Positions 46,866-59,226 of a DNA stretch of 64,000 nt are shown piece after piece. The position numbers and the translations under genes are program-made. Numbering within the stretch: the stretch's first letter is position 1; each line of letters begins with the position of its first letter. This stretch comes from Bubalus kerabau (Eukaryota > Chordata > Mammalia > Artiodactyla > Bovidae). The notes beneath the pieces are model-generated. The model had not been told where the DNA came from. It did not search any database and saw only the letters and a program-made list of their open reading frames with translations. The DNA lies in NCBI RefSeq assembly GCF_029407905.1, contig NC_073628.1, positions 50,923,501-50,987,500 on the forward strand, in the 5' to 3' direction.

Positions 46866-47730
46866 CTAGCATTTATATTGTTAGAGAACCTCACAGGTTC
46901 ATAACAAGAATTAAATAAAAGTTTAATGGCAATTCTTATGTGTGTAGCACATACTAAAGCATAATAAATAGCTATTTATTATTTATAGTAATTTTAATAT
47001 TAATAGCTTTTATTATCTAGGCAATATGTGCTCAACATGGAAAATGCTGAAAAACAAAAAGATAAAAAGAATCTCCTTTAATACTAAAATCCAGAAGCAA
47101 CCACTGAAATAAAATTCTTTATGGTATTTTTCCAAAGCATAGATATTTTGTAAATTTGTAATATAATATATAGTCAACTTTGTCATCATGATCCATTCTT
47201 TTCTGAAAAACTGCAGAAACAACTCTCTCTACATCCAGAAATAAAGGGACTTTGTTCAGGGCAAGGATCAAAAGTTGCATGAAACTTGAGGCAGGAACAC
47301 AGAGCTCATGCTGAACAGCTGGGGACACCTGCCCCCAAAGCCAGGAGGGAGGTGTCCATCAAACCCCGGCCACCTGTTCCTGCCTCCCCATCGACGCTCA
47401 CCCGGAGAGCAAGACCCCGGGGTCTGGCCAAGCAGGACAAGGGCCATGGGGGAGCCCATGGGAGCTCTGCGCACCATGTCCCCGCCCTCGGGAGCTCCTG
47501 CAGTGACAGGAGAGCCACTGCAGGCAAGTCACCCTGGGGCCTGTGCCGCAGGCTGCGGGGGCACAGGAAGGAGACACGCGTGACAGCCGTCCCATCCAGC
47601 CCCCTGTAAGGAGGTCACCCAGGCCCAGGAGACAAGTGACGGCCCCGAGGCTGCAGGGATGAGACCAGTCCCGACTTCGGGCCAGAAGGCTGAGCTCTCA
47701 GGGTCCTGAGGTAGCTCACAGATGCCCAGT
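46866..47730. other. AT-rich then GC-rich stretch, no gene
   Basis: 46990-47240 looks like an old interspersed repeat of unclear family. 47280-47720 is GC-rich with overlapping chance frames. Confidence 0.35.
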
Positions 47731-47734
47731 TTAA

Positions 47735-47761
47735 ACACACACACACACACACACACACACA
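47735..47761. repeat. (CA)n microsatellite
   Basis: About thirteen CA units. Confidence 0.95.
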
Positions 47762-47828
47762 AAGAAACCATCAAGGCCAATATCCAGTATGTACGTACAA
47801 GTCCTTATTTACTAGGTGCTTAGGGCAC

Positions 47829-48035
47829 ATCCCCAGTGCCTCAGCATTAAAGAATCCTCCTGCCAATACAGGAGACGCAGAAGACGCAGGTTCGATCCCT
47901 GGGTGGTGAAGATCCCCTAGAGAAGGAAATGGCAACCCGCTCCAGTAGTCTTGCCTGGAGAATCCCATGGACAGAAGAGCCTGGCAGGCTACAGTCCACG
48001 AGGTCACAAAGAGCCAGAGACAACCAGGCAGGCAC
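47829..48035 (+). mobile_element. Bov-tA SINE
   Basis: A plus-strand copy with a diverged head (catccccagtgcctcagcat) and a standard body and end. Confidence 0.9.
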
Positions 48036-48699
48036 ACACTGGGAGCATGTCAGCACAGAGACAGTGGTGCCTGGGCACAGGACAAGGAGCTTGTTTTACC
48101 CGGACCCTGGGGCTCTGCCTGGCTCCCGTCCGTGGGCAAGGCCTCTCTGCCTCTAATGCAGAAATGAGGCCAGACTCCACCGACTCCTGGGGACGCCACA
48201 TGGGCCAAAACTTCCCGGAGTTCCCTGCAAAGAAGGAAGGTCTTCTGCTGGGCTGGGGAAGCAGCCCCAGGACTAACCTCCAGAGAAGGAACCACGATCC
48301 CACAAAACACACTTAAAGGTTCTGTCCCCTGCGAGGCATGGCCTTCCCCCACTTTCTTTTGGACGGGTGAGTATTCTGTTGGGAAGCAGGGGCAGGGAGC
48401 GAGCGGCACCCCCAAGGCAATTCCTGAAATCCAACAGAGGAGCAGCTGCTCCAGGCACTGGGGAGTTCTATTTCCATCTCTGCTTACACGTAATTATCTC
48501 CTAAAGCGGTGCTCCCCGGAAGGCTGGCAGCGCCAGCGGCCCCAGGTCACCTCCTGGACCGGCTGCTCCTGCACCAGCATCACAGAGGGAGGCCTGGAAG
48601 ACAGCCCAAAGCAGGGCCACCCGCGCCCACTCCTCCCAGGCCCGGACTGCAGCCGTGCCAGGCCCTTTCCTCTGGAGACGCGGAGAGGAAATCAAAAGG

Positions 48700-49180
48700 G
48701 AGCCAGATAAGGAGCTCCGACGCCGAGCAATCCATAGTTATGAGTCCCCAGGGGCCACGCGGGCCAAACCAGCCCAGGCCGGCCAGCCATGCCCGGGGCG
48801 CTTTCCTTCCAACAATGAAGGGGCTCGGACGCGGGCCCGAGTGCTTTCACAGCAAATAGGAACGACAGCGCACAGCTCTGCATGCTCTGCGTGCCGGCGA
48901 CGAGCTGGGGGCAGCGAGAGCCTGGGTGCCCTGACGCCGCCTGGGCGCCCAGCCCGTGCCGCGCCCCTCCCGGCCCGGCGCTCTGCAGGCCAAGGGAGGC
49001 AGCCTGAGGCGCTGACTCCACTCTTCTCACGGTGACAGGGTCCACGGAAGGATGCAGGCCCTGAGTGCCCTGGGCGCGCCGGCCTCAGTCGGCAGTTTCT
49101 ACGCCTTCTGGGGCGCGGGCACCGTCCCGGGTGGCACCCCCCGAGCCGGGCTGGTGGCAAGACGCGCCCCGGCCTCCTCT
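48700..49180. promoter_or_regulatory. CpG island 2, possible alternative promoter
   Basis: CpG is dense here, with runs such as ctgcgtgccggcgacgagc and ggcgcgccggcc, while the flanks are CpG-poor. There is no TATA-like box. On the minus strand a good donor, CACC|GTGAGAAG, lies at 49030-49029, so a transcript starting within the island could have its first exon end at 49031 and splice to the exon at 46474-46513. The long open frames here arise from base composition. Confidence 0.55.
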
Positions 49181-49679
49181 GCTCTCTCTTCTTGCCTGTG
49201 ATTTCCGCATGGGGAGCAGGTGATGTACAGGCATCTATGAGGAGGCAGGACACAAAGGAGAGGGCGGTGGGTTGAGGGTCAATAGAGCAGAGAGAGACAA
49301 CTGCCACAAAACACCCTGGTGCCTGAACACGGCGCTGCAGCGGCATCTAAACCCGGAAAAGCCTCAACCGGCTGCCCACCTGCCAGTGATGCTCTCGCTG
49401 TGCTTGCGGACTCGACACTGGCTCCTAACCCACGGGGGCAAAAGGTCCCCACCCCAAACACACACACACACACAACTTCCACCTCCACGCCCCCACACCA
49501 GCCTGGCAGGCGCACGTGTCTACCTTGAGGCCTCTGTGGCAGCTGCCCCCTGGCCGGACCGCGTCCCCGCCACACTACAACTCTCCTCAGACACGACTGC
49601 TCAGCAAGGCTGCCTGGACCCGCTTTCAGTGCCTCACCACCCCCTGCCCCAGGCGCTCCCCTGATGTTTCAGCAACTAT
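49181..49679. other. GC-rich stretch, no supported gene
   Basis: A short CA run lies at about 49459-49475. Otherwise unassigned. Confidence 0.35.
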
Positions 49680-50020
49680 CCCCACCTCACACACTGTTCT
49701 GGGTCCACCAGTGTCCCCACAAACCCACAGCCACCTGGAACCATATGACCCCTTCTGGAGAGAGGGCCTTCAGATGTACAGGTTAGGGCGAGGTCACGTG
49801 GAGGAGGGGGCCCGCAAAGAAAGAGGGGCCACAGACACAGGGAAGATGCCATGCGGTGACGGAGGCAGGGAGCAGAGGACACAGGCACCCCCAGGAACGG
49901 GGGAAGCAAGGGACAGGTCTGCCCTTTGAGCCCCAGGACAGCGAGAGAACAAGGCCTGGTTTTAAGCCATCTGGTTTGCGGCCCTTTGCTGCAGCACACT
50001 AGGAAACTGGGATGACCATG
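49680..50020 (+). repeat. Old MaLR-type LTR remnant
   Basis: The text (accatatgaccccttctgg, then taagccatctggtttgcgg, ending aggaaactggga) resembles an ancient LTR of the same general group as 25215-25680. It is not coding. Confidence 0.5.
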
Positions 50021-51599
50021 GGCTGTGACCAGCTATTTATGGTCTGTTGCCCCTCACGAGAAAATAAGCCCCAAGAGAAAAGGATTTTGATCTCTTTTGC
50101 TCGATGTCAAATGCCCAACGCATGGAATAGCATCCACCTGAAAAAATGTATTTGCTAGACAGGTTCTGAGTGAATGAGGATAAGCCTAGAAGGGAGGTGG
50201 GGTGCTGCACCCACCCTACAGAGGGCACAACTGAGGGGCTGGTGTTCCAGCTCCACTCAGAGACAGAAGAGCCAGAACCAGAACTGAATCCAGACCTCGT
50301 TCATTCCTTTGAGAAGCAACCTTCAGCTCCTCCGGGCGCCGAGCAAGCCACTGCCATGCAAGCCCTTGGTGAGCACATGCGTGGAGTGGAATGCAGGAAG
50401 CTCAGGCTCCAGGCGTCCCCTGGGCAGGGCCGCAACCTGACCCAGGCCACCCCAGGGCCGTGTCCTCACCTGCAGAGTGAGGGCAGCCGGCCGGCCTGCT
50501 GGTGAAGACACAAGTGAGGCCTGTCTTCCCACGCTGCCTCTGCGAGGCCCTCTCAGGCCCAGGGGCCAGAGGACGGCCGTCCAGCGGCTAATGCAGGGTG
50601 GCGCCTCTGGCACTCTCCAAGTGCTGCTCTGAAGTCCAGCTCACACCTCAGGGCACTCGTGCTTACACGCCCCACAATCACACCCTGTCACACGCACAAG
50701 CGCCTGGACTCACAGTACCCAGAGCTCTGCAAGCCCTGTGGTCTGCGAGCCCACCTGTGTCCCTGCTGGGCAGGCGGCTCTGTTCCTCCCCCGCAAACAT
50801 GGGGCTCCCCCAGCACGCTCTGCTTTCAGGACCAAGGTTCCCTTCTGCCCCCTGGACCCAGGCAGCCAGGGTCCTCTGGAACCCTGGGCACAGCTCTGCC
50901 CACACTCAGCCGGCAGGCCTCTCTGGTTTGGGGGAACCATCAGAAAACATAGCAGGGACTTCAGAAGAACGTGCCATCGCACCCGCATGCACTGCACACA
51001 CACGTGGTCAGGGCAGGAGACCCGCGGCAACAGCACCCCAGGGCCGGCACTGTTGGGAGCGCAACTAGGCAGGGGGTGAAGCGAGAGCCCCCACCTGCGG
51101 GCTACACTTCCCGGCCCTCCCTGCAGCGACCTCAGCTCACAGGGGCCCAGAGCAGCAGACAGCAGACTCTACAGGGCACCCCGAACACTGCATGGTTCTA
51201 TTTTCCTGCAGCTAGAAGAGGCAGCACGTGGCCCATTTACCCAGCATGGAGAACAGGGTAAAGAGCCCCAAGCCTGGAGCCCGGAGCCCCATCCCACCTA
51301 CACGCTGAGCCACCAGGCTCACAGCTGCATGTCCCCTCTCACAGCCGGGCTCAGCCTCTGAAACAAAGCGGAGAGGCTGTAAGAGGATCCGCAGGACCCA
51401 GTCACCCTAAGCAGGGGGCCTCTTCTCTAACACCCCACAGCAGGGCTGGCGCAGGAAAAGAGCCCTGAACCCTCCACCCCATGGCATTCCCACAGCCCTG
51501 CCTGACCCGGATCTGCCTGTATCCTCCTCGACGTTACCAGACAATGTGCACTGCTACATTTACCAAAGGCAACACTCGTTTGTTCGTTTAGAAACACTT
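50021..51599. other. Gene-free GC-rich stretch with MIR traces
   Basis: 50290-50530 has MIR-like text, including a donor-like ctgcag/gtgagg that is part of the MIR core. The remainder is unassigned. Confidence 0.4.
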
Positions 51600-51611
51600 A
51601 TTAAGGAAAGG

Positions 51612-51935
51612 GGTTTCCCAGGTGGCTCAGATGTAAAGAATCCGCCTGCAATGCAGGAGACCTGGGTTCAACCTCTGGGTGGGGAAGATGCCCTGGAGAA
51701 GGAAATGGCAACCCACTCCAGTATTCTTGGGCTTCACTGGTGGCTCAGCTGGCAAGGAATCTGCCTGCAATGCGGGAGACTTGGGTTTGACCCCTGGGTC
51801 AGGAAGATCCCCTGGAGAAGGGAATGGCAACCCACCCAAGTATTCTGGCCTAGAGAATTCCCACAGATAGAGAAGCCTGGTGGGCTATAGTCCATGGGGT
51901 CGCAGAGTCAGACACGACCTAGTGATTAAACCACC
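51612..51935 (+). mobile_element. Composite Bov-tA SINE (partial copy plus full copy)
   Basis: A head-truncated pattern. The first unit runs from 51612 to about 51729 and stops at gtattcttg, and a second full unit begins at once (ggcttcactggtggctcag). One exact duplication, attaaggaaagg, flanks the whole at 51600-51611 and 51936-51947. Confidence 0.9.
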
Positions 51936-51984
51936 ATTAAGGAAAGGAGAACACAAATCAAAGTGGTAGCTGCTTACTGTTGCT

Positions 51985-52135
51985 GAGTGCATGCTAGTAG
52001 TGTGCTGATCTTCACAAACACGACTCTCTGAATCCCCGCAACAGCCCTGTGGGGTGGGTGCTGATATAACTCCTGGTTTACAGATGAGGAAATCAAGGCC
52101 AGGAGAAAAGACAACTTCACTTACATCACACAGCC
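51985..52135 (+). repeat. MIR SINE
   Basis: MIR text (ggtttacagatgaggaaatc). Confidence 0.75.
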
Positions 52136-53044
52136 ACAGACGACAGAGTAAGAGCTGGAAGTGGAGCCTCCTCCCACCCCACCCGCGCCTCCATCACTCC
52201 TGCCTCCTGGCCTTCTTTGAACGGCAGGTGCAGGATGCTGTCATTAAGTCAGAGCCTCCCAGAGCCCACTGTGCGGCTCAGCCCACAGGGAAAGGCCAGG
52301 TGAGACGTCAGGACGTGCCCTCTGCCCACCCAGGCCGCCCAGGGACCACCCGTCACTATCTTCCCAAGCGAGCCGGGAGGGGCCAGAGGGGCACCGCCTG
52401 CTGCAGGGACAGCCCCGCCGCAGGGTGCTGCTTCATGCCGGGGTGCTGCTTCACGCCCAGAACAGAGGCTGTCCCAAAGCCAGAGCGCCTGACTTTCTGG
52501 CGTGCACTTCCCTAGCTCAGCTCCCAGGCCTGGCACCTCTGCCTCGGCTATGCAGAACAGAACTGCTATCAACGCGCTACTTACAAGCACTTGCCTCCTT
52601 GGGGAGAGGCTTGCGGAAAGACTCTGGCAGGTCACGCCAGAATTAAAATGATCCATTACAGTGCCCAGCCTCTGGGAAAAGTGGACAGAACATGAAACCA
52701 GGAGCCCTTGCTTCCACTGCCACATCCCTACCCCTGTCTGCAGGACACCCTGAGCAGAGCCGTGGTCCTGGGGGCTCAGCGTCCCCATCCTCCAGGACTA
52801 TGATGCCCCCCCAAAAGTAAGATCCGAAAGCCAAGTGAGTCTCATAGCCACACCAGCGATGGTGAAATGCCTACTAAACACTATCCATTTCTATCATCTA
52901 GCAGAATGGCAGTCCAGGGGGAAGGGGCAGCCTCATTATCTATTGGTACTTTAAACCAGCCCAGCCCTCAAAAGCACAGCGTGGGGATTCGCTGTAACAG
53001 TTCAAACATGTAGAACCTGTGGCATACTGATTCCACTCCTAGAG
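52136..53044. other. Gene-free stretch
   Basis: A long minus-strand open frame at 52249-52788 lacks splice support and known motifs. Confidence 0.35.
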
Positions 53045-53330
53045 AAATACACACATGTGTACAACAGATTGCATGTATGAAGATATAATAGCAAAACTAA
53101 CGAGTTAGATTATGTCTATCAATGGGGGACTGACTCATAAATTATGATACATCTATAAATATTTTCTAGACAAAGTAAAAGAGAGAAGAATGCATGAACA
53201 GATCTGTAAGATCCATTATATACAAAGATAAAATAGTGAAACAATATATATGATGCAATCCAATTTATGCCTACAGAAGAAACAAAGTGGTATGTTTCTG
53301 GGTCTGGACAGGCTGATGGAAGTTCCAATC
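53045..53330 (+). mobile_element. Old L1 3'-end fragment
   Basis: AT-rich text of an old L1 tail (gggggactgactcataaatt). Confidence 0.55.
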
Positions 53331-53897
53331 AGTCAGGGCTGAGAAGTTAGCAGGGAGGGGCCCCTTGAGAGAGGGGGTCCCAGGGGAAGGAGAACTCTGT
53401 ATCTGCTGCTGTGGACTTCACTAAGTGATTGGGAGGGTGGGATGCAAGAGTGTAACAAATTCATGTATCACTGAGAAAAAAGGCAACAATCTGATTGAAA
53501 AATACCACCACCACCAAAACAGGGTTCTTTTGTGTTCTGGGGTGAAGCTGCCTCCCCAACTTGAACAAGTTTGGGGCCATACTCCCAAGGTCTTCACAAG
53601 AATGAATAATGAAGTTCAAGTGCAATCTCTAAGCCACAGAGACAGATGGGATCAGGGTCTACAGGGAGGAAGGGCAAGGTGGACGGCAGCGCTGTGGGAG
53701 CTGCAGCTGCCCCCCGGAAGCCACTGGGCTCCAGGAGCCACTGTTCTGAGACTCGCCTCCCTCTCACCCCATGGGATAAGAAGAAAGTGAGAACCAGGGT
53801 GAAGGAGAGTTCCTTTTCCCACAGCAGAGGGGTGGTCACCCACTGTTAGCAACAGAGCTGCTCCCCAGTGAAGCTGGAGAAAAAGGGAAAGCAGGGA

Positions 53898-54090
53898 ACG
53901 TATCAGCCGTTAAGTCGTGTCACACTCTGCGGCCCCACGGACTGTAGCCCACCAGGCTCCTGTCCATGCGATTCTCCAGGCCAGCACACGGGAGTGGGTT
54001 GCCATTCCTTTCTCAGGGGACCTTCCCAACCCAGGGATCAAACCCAGGTCTCCTGCACTGCAGGTGGATTCTTTACCGTCTGAGCAATTT
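53898..54090 (-). mobile_element. Bov-tA SINE
   Basis: A minus-strand copy (ttaagtcgtgtcacactctg to ggtggattctttaccgtctg). Confidence 0.88.
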
Positions 54091-57089
54091 TCCTGCCAGA
54101 CTCCTGAGGCTCCAAGGACAGCCAGGCTGGCAGCCCAGCGTCCACACATTCAACTCCCTCCGAACAACCAGTCAAGCCTCCCTTCACATTCAACACTGAA
54201 ACTGAACCGGAACACACATCAGAGGGTTCTGCCAACAGAACAAGAACAATGTGGTACAAGGAGAGATCAATCAGTGATATCCTGGGTAAAGACAGTTACT
54301 CTTTCTGCTTGTCCCTAGTAACATGTCTGTAAATTTAAAGATTTGATAAAGACCTTGTTTGCTTCCTAATAATAACTAAAACAAACACACAAGTACACAG
54401 CTAAACACAGAGCAAAAAGAAAAAGAGGGGCTTTGCTTAGGACATGATGTTCAGGAGGCAGGCTGACAGCTGACACCCCCAGGTCAGGTGCTTCCCTCCC
54501 ATTAGAACAGGTACCCCGTTAGTGCACCAAACACTCTGGGCACTGGAACAGCCCACAGCTAGGGGACCACCCTCAGGACAAGGAACAGAAGCCCCGTCTT
54601 GGGGGGAAGGGGTGCTCCCCGCACAGCGGGTTAGTGGAGTCCCGTGCGTGACTCACCAGGGCGAGGCCTTGCCTGCAGAAGCCAGGAGCAGGCCGGCCCA
54701 GCAAGGACACTCGGCCCCCTCGCAGTGAGGATGCAACCGAAGAAAAGCCAGGACCTGGCCAACAGGCCGGAGCTCAGCAGGAGCTACCTGAAGAGTCCAA
54801 GTGTTTACGCAAGGAAAATGGGAAGCCTGGGCAAGTTTGCACGGATGCCGGCACTGGCGAAGGGAACGGCCCGGGGCCAGCGCACTCCTGATATGATGGC
54901 AGGCAGGCCCCACACGATGAGGACACGCAGGCCCGGAGAGCACAGGCATGGCGCGCGCCCCTGGGCTTTGGCGCCACTTCCCCCGAGCACAGCCCAGCTC
55001 CCCACCGCGCTGCACCCCTTGCGGGGTGGGCTCACCTCCCGGCAGGGCCAGCCACCCTGAGAACTCGCCCACCACTGCCGCCCACCAACCAGCCCCAGAT
55101 GTGTGGTGACCACCTGCCACCCGCGTCTAGAGACGGGTCGGCCCTGGGGGACCCGTCAGAGGCGAGGCCCACGGCCAGCACAGTCCACTGGGTCCCCCGG
55201 GAGCAGGAGGATGCGGACCCCACCCTGGGAGGCGGCCTCCACGGGGCTTCTCCCCTGTGATCCTTTCACCTGAAGTGTGAACATGCAAGCCTGCACATCC
55301 CTCACAGACTGGGGTCTGAGAACCTGAATTCCATCCCGAGCTGCTCCAGGAAAGGTGGCAACGGAGGCCAGGTGGGTGGGCGAAGACAGGGAGGGGTTGG
55401 GGCTTATTCCAGCACCTTCCTCCAGCTTGAGAGACCACAGGAGGCCACCGTGGTTTCAGGCCCTCAGTCTGCACATGGCATCAATACCCCGCCTGTGGCA
55501 CGAGACTGGCCGTGAAGGGCAGAGGGGAGAGCGGAGACTTGGTGCCTCATCTCTCAAGCCCCGGTCTAAGGACAGAACACCGTCCACGGCCAGCGCCCCC
55601 CATGCCCCACCACCTGCCAGCCTCAACGCCATGAGTCCAACCCTCACGCTCTCTCAGGCCACTTATCCTGACGGCCTCAATCCTCTGCTGCCCCTTGCGG
55701 ACTCCACACAGCCCCGACCCAGCCGCGTCTCCAGGATGGAGTCCAGCACCGGCAGGGCGGCCTGACCCCTGCCTCCCAGGCTCTGGGCTCACAGACATCT
55801 GGGCTGCCACACAGGTGAACATCCTGCCCCAGCTCTAGGAACGCAGGCGCTTCTGAGCCGTCTCCTCATCTGAGCAGGGGGATAACACGACTGACCTCCG
55901 GAGCCTCTGTGAATTCAGCAGAGGACACCCCTGCTCTCCAAGAAGGACCACGACTCTCCCTGTCCCCAACCTGGTTCCAGAGTCTCCTCTCTTCACGACC
56001 TCGTTGTGCTGCTTCCTCACAATGAATGAACATGGGCAAGCTCAGAAAAAAGGCATATTCGAGATCTAAAGGTGAAGGATCATAAACATAAAAATTAGGC
56101 TCCCAAGATGTGAAAGATACCAAAATTAACTCATTATCAAAATGATGTGAGAGGAGGGAAAAGACAGGAAAAGAAGAAAAACATCACTTCAGAGGAACTG
56201 CTTTTAAAATATATAGCTTTGTGACTTTTCCATAGACTTCATTTTTTCCAAAGATTTAGGAAGATTACATTTCAAAAGCTCACAAAGGAGACATTTCTGG
56301 GTTTTTTTTTTTTAATTGTTTCTTAATTAATATCTTCAGAGAACTAAGAAGTACTTTTATAGACTGACTGAATCTTAATAAGTTCTCAGAGAAATTCTGG
56401 CATCAGTCACAACAAACACCCTCTTGGAATTTAATTTCATTTTCCACATACAACTTACTATGGAAACTCATTTATGATGATACCACCACCAGTCAAAATC
56501 TGCCTGGAGCACAAAAACTTCAAAGTGCCACAAGAGATTCCTTTAGGACTTGATGGAAATTGGTCCCATATTTAGCCAAATCCTCATCTAACGGAGAATT
56601 CCTCCATGACAAACTGTCCAGATTTTACCATCAAAATCACCTTTTCCATCCCCTCGCAGCCCATAGCTTCCTTCCCCTCCCACCATATACTACAGCTCTA
56701 ACAATGCCTCCTTCCAGCCAGAAGTCCCCAAATTCAGTCTCTCCCTTTTTGCACAAAACGGACAAAAGGTAACTAGCCACATCCATCTTTAGCCCCTACC
56801 AAAGACCTGTTCCTTCTGGCTTCTAGTTTGCTTCAAGCCCCGCCTTTCTTTTAATTCTCACTTGAAGTATAGTTGATTCACAAGGCTGAGCCAGTCCCAG
56901 CAATGCCCTCCTTTCAGATGATGCTAAGACCCCGAATATTCACTGTGTGTGTTGAGGGTGCAGTGGGAAGCCAAAAGCTAAAAGAATTATTTATAAGTAC
57001 AAAAACATACTTTAAAGCCTTTTTCCCTGGAGGCCAATTCCTACTGGAAGACTTAATCAATCCCATTATTCCAAGTGCCCATGGGCAAG
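54091..57089. other. Long stretch without a supported gene; GC-rich 54.5-55.8 kb
   Basis: 54500-55800 is GC-rich and contains several minus-strand donor-like sites (54651, 55030) but no clear acceptor-donor pair with a fitting frame. 55860-55920 is MIR-like. 56850-56885 is a scrap of L1 tail. The rest is unassigned. Confidence 0.35.
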
Positions 57090-57560
57090 GGGAGAGGAAG
57101 GGGTGAATGCTAACCATCACTGAGTACCTGCTGCAACTCACAAGTGCATCTCATTTAGTGCAAGGCAGATATTATCATCTTAATTTTACACACAAGGAAA
57201 TCAGGCTCAGAGGGATTAGGCGATGGGCTCACCATGTACACGAGGCCCACCAGACACTAGGCTCCTGAGTCATGGACTCATATGCTTCCAGAGTCCTCGG
57301 GTGCTTAGGGTAGAACCTGCCCCGGGTTGGAGGGCACTTTACAGTTTACACGTTGCTTTTCACATATAAGATCTCATTTAATATTTCAATCCTGTAAGTA
57401 ACAGTTAAGAATTACTTTTCCATGGGCGAGGAGCTTGGGGGAGAAGGGGTACGTGCATACGCATGGCTGAGCGCCTCTGCTGTTCACCTGACACTACACA
57501 ACGTTGTTAATCACTACATCCCAAAACAAAATAAAACGTTTAAAAAAAAAAAAATTACTC
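57090..57560 (+). repeat. MIR copies and a short L1 tail
   Basis: 57100-57250 and 57330-57410 carry MIR text (acacacaaggaaatcaggctc and similar). 57430-57555 resembles an L1 tail ending in poly-A. Confidence 0.6.
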
Positions 57561-57584
57561 TTCCACTATCATAGAACATTACAT

Positions 57585-57786
57585 GCATGTATGCTGTCGT
57601 GTCCGACTCTTCGTGACCCCATGGACAGTAGCCTGACAGGCCCCTCTGTCCATGGATTCTCCAGGCAGGAACACTGGAGTGGGTGTCATTCCCTCCTCCA
57701 GGGGATCTTCCCCACCAGGGATCGAACCCATGACCTCTGCTGCATCTCCTGTATCACAGGCAGATTCTTTACTGCTGAGCCACCAT
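57585..57786 (-). mobile_element. Bov-tA SINE
   Basis: A minus-strand copy (tgctgtcgtgtccgactcttc to ctttactgctgagccacc). Confidence 0.92.
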
Positions 57787-58000
57787 ATCTTGTCCTGCCT
57801 GATACATGGTAGGGGCTCAAATGACAACTATTATTAGCACCAGGATTTTTATTAATTTAATAGCTCTCAGTTAAAATAAAAATTTATACAAGAAACTGAC
57901 AGAAAAGGATTACTGAAAATGATGTGGTCAAACCCAATATGGATTTGAAAGCTACTAATGGAAGAGAACAGAAAGACAGGAGCATTCAGTTATGATAAAA

Positions 58001-58028
58001 TACACACACACACACACACACACACACA
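58001..58028. repeat. (CA)n microsatellite
   Basis: About fourteen CA units. Confidence 0.95.
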
Positions 58029-58262
58029 GAACCCTCCCCGCCCACCAGCACCATGGCTTGATCATGAATGTGCGGTTTGACCCAGCCATGGCATTTCAAC
58101 TTCTCAGCATCCAAAACAAGATGGGCAGGAAGAGCCTCTGAACTTCTACTGAGAGGTTGTCCAGAGGGTCTAGGGAATAGGGGTGGAGCAGACACATTAT
58201 TACCTTGAGCTATTTTTAATGTGCTGTATCTAATGCACTATTTGCCTATTAATTTTACTCAC

Positions 58263-58317
58263 TTGAAACCTGGGAGGTTCAGAAATGCCACATGTAACAG
58301 GAATCAGTTCCCCATTT
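58263..58317 (-). other. Weak exon-like block, possibly 5' untranslated
   Basis: On the minus strand the pyrimidine-rich acceptor tcttttccgttctgacttgag precedes 55 bases, and the donor TCAA|GTGAGT follows. It contains ATGs quickly followed by stops. It could be a leader exon just inside the gene, or chance. Confidence 0.2.
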
Positions 58318-58415
58318 CTCAAGTCAGAACGGAAAAGATGACAGAAGTGTGGTGATATAAAGACGGCAGCATCAGTCAGACAGAAGGAAACCTACGGTCC
58401 TATGGCAACGAGAGG

Positions 58416-58620
58416 GGCTTCCAGGTAGCTCAGCGGTAAAGCATCAGCCTGCAGTGCATGAGACCCAGGTTCAATCCCTGGATCAGGAAGATCCCCTGGA
58501 GGAGGGTATGGCAATCCACTCCAGTATTCTTGCCAGAAAATCCTACAGACCAAGGAGGCTGGTGGGGTCCTCTGGTACAGAATGGGGTCACAGAGTCAGG
58601 CATGACTGAGCACTCACCCA
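58416..58620 (+). mobile_element. Bov-tA SINE
   Basis: A plus-strand copy (gggcttccaggtagctcagc to gtcaggcatgactgagcac). Confidence 0.9.
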
Positions 58621-59096
58621 CAGCAAGGAGAGATCCTGGGGGTATTCTTCGAGTAAGGCTGCTCCAAGTGGATCCACTGCTCATCCACTCCAGGCTTGAA
58701 GGTTCAAACAAAAGAAAAAATTCAGGTCCACAGATGAGACATACATAACTTTTTAAAGCACAGTTAACAACTTTATGATAATGATAGCTGAACAGGCAAT
58801 ACACTAATTGTCTGCATAAGAACAGTATCCTGACAGCAAATCCAGTACCAATTATTACTAGTTGTTGGTTTTGTTTTACCGTATGCAGCCTGTCTTGCTT
58901 CTGAGCTGTGTTAAGTCTACCCTAATTTCTTTATAATAGGCTGAGGTGGATTTTGTGTGGCTGATCAAGGTTCACAAGGAAAAAGATGTCCCTCAAACAC
59001 CTACTCCTGCCACCTAAGACTAACTCATTCTGTATACTGAATTTCACACATAAAGAAACTGAGTTCCAAAGAGGGGAAGTGATGCATTGGAGGCCA

Positions 59097-59226
59097 TCAG
59101 TTCAGTCCCTCAGTTATGTCCGACTCTTTGCGACCCCATGGACTGCAGCACGCCAGGCTTCCCTGTACATCACCAACTCCCGGAGCTTACTCAAACTCAT
59201 GTCCATCAAGTTGGTGATGCCATTAC
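59097..59226 (-). mobile_element. BovB 3'-end fragment
   Basis: A minus-strand 130-base BovB end. The duplication tggaggccat lies at 59087-59096 and 59227-59236. Confidence 0.92.

Noticed and set aside
48738..49346. 202-codon minus-strand open frame
   Set aside because: It lies over CpG island 2 with the same composition artefact and no motif.
50440..50500. Strong minus-strand donor ctgcag/gtgagg
   Set aside because: It is part of a MIR core and lacks an acceptor with a fitting frame.
54600..55060. Donor-like sites at 54651 and 55030
   Set aside because: GC-rich DNA gives many such sites. No matching acceptor and frame could be paired convincingly.
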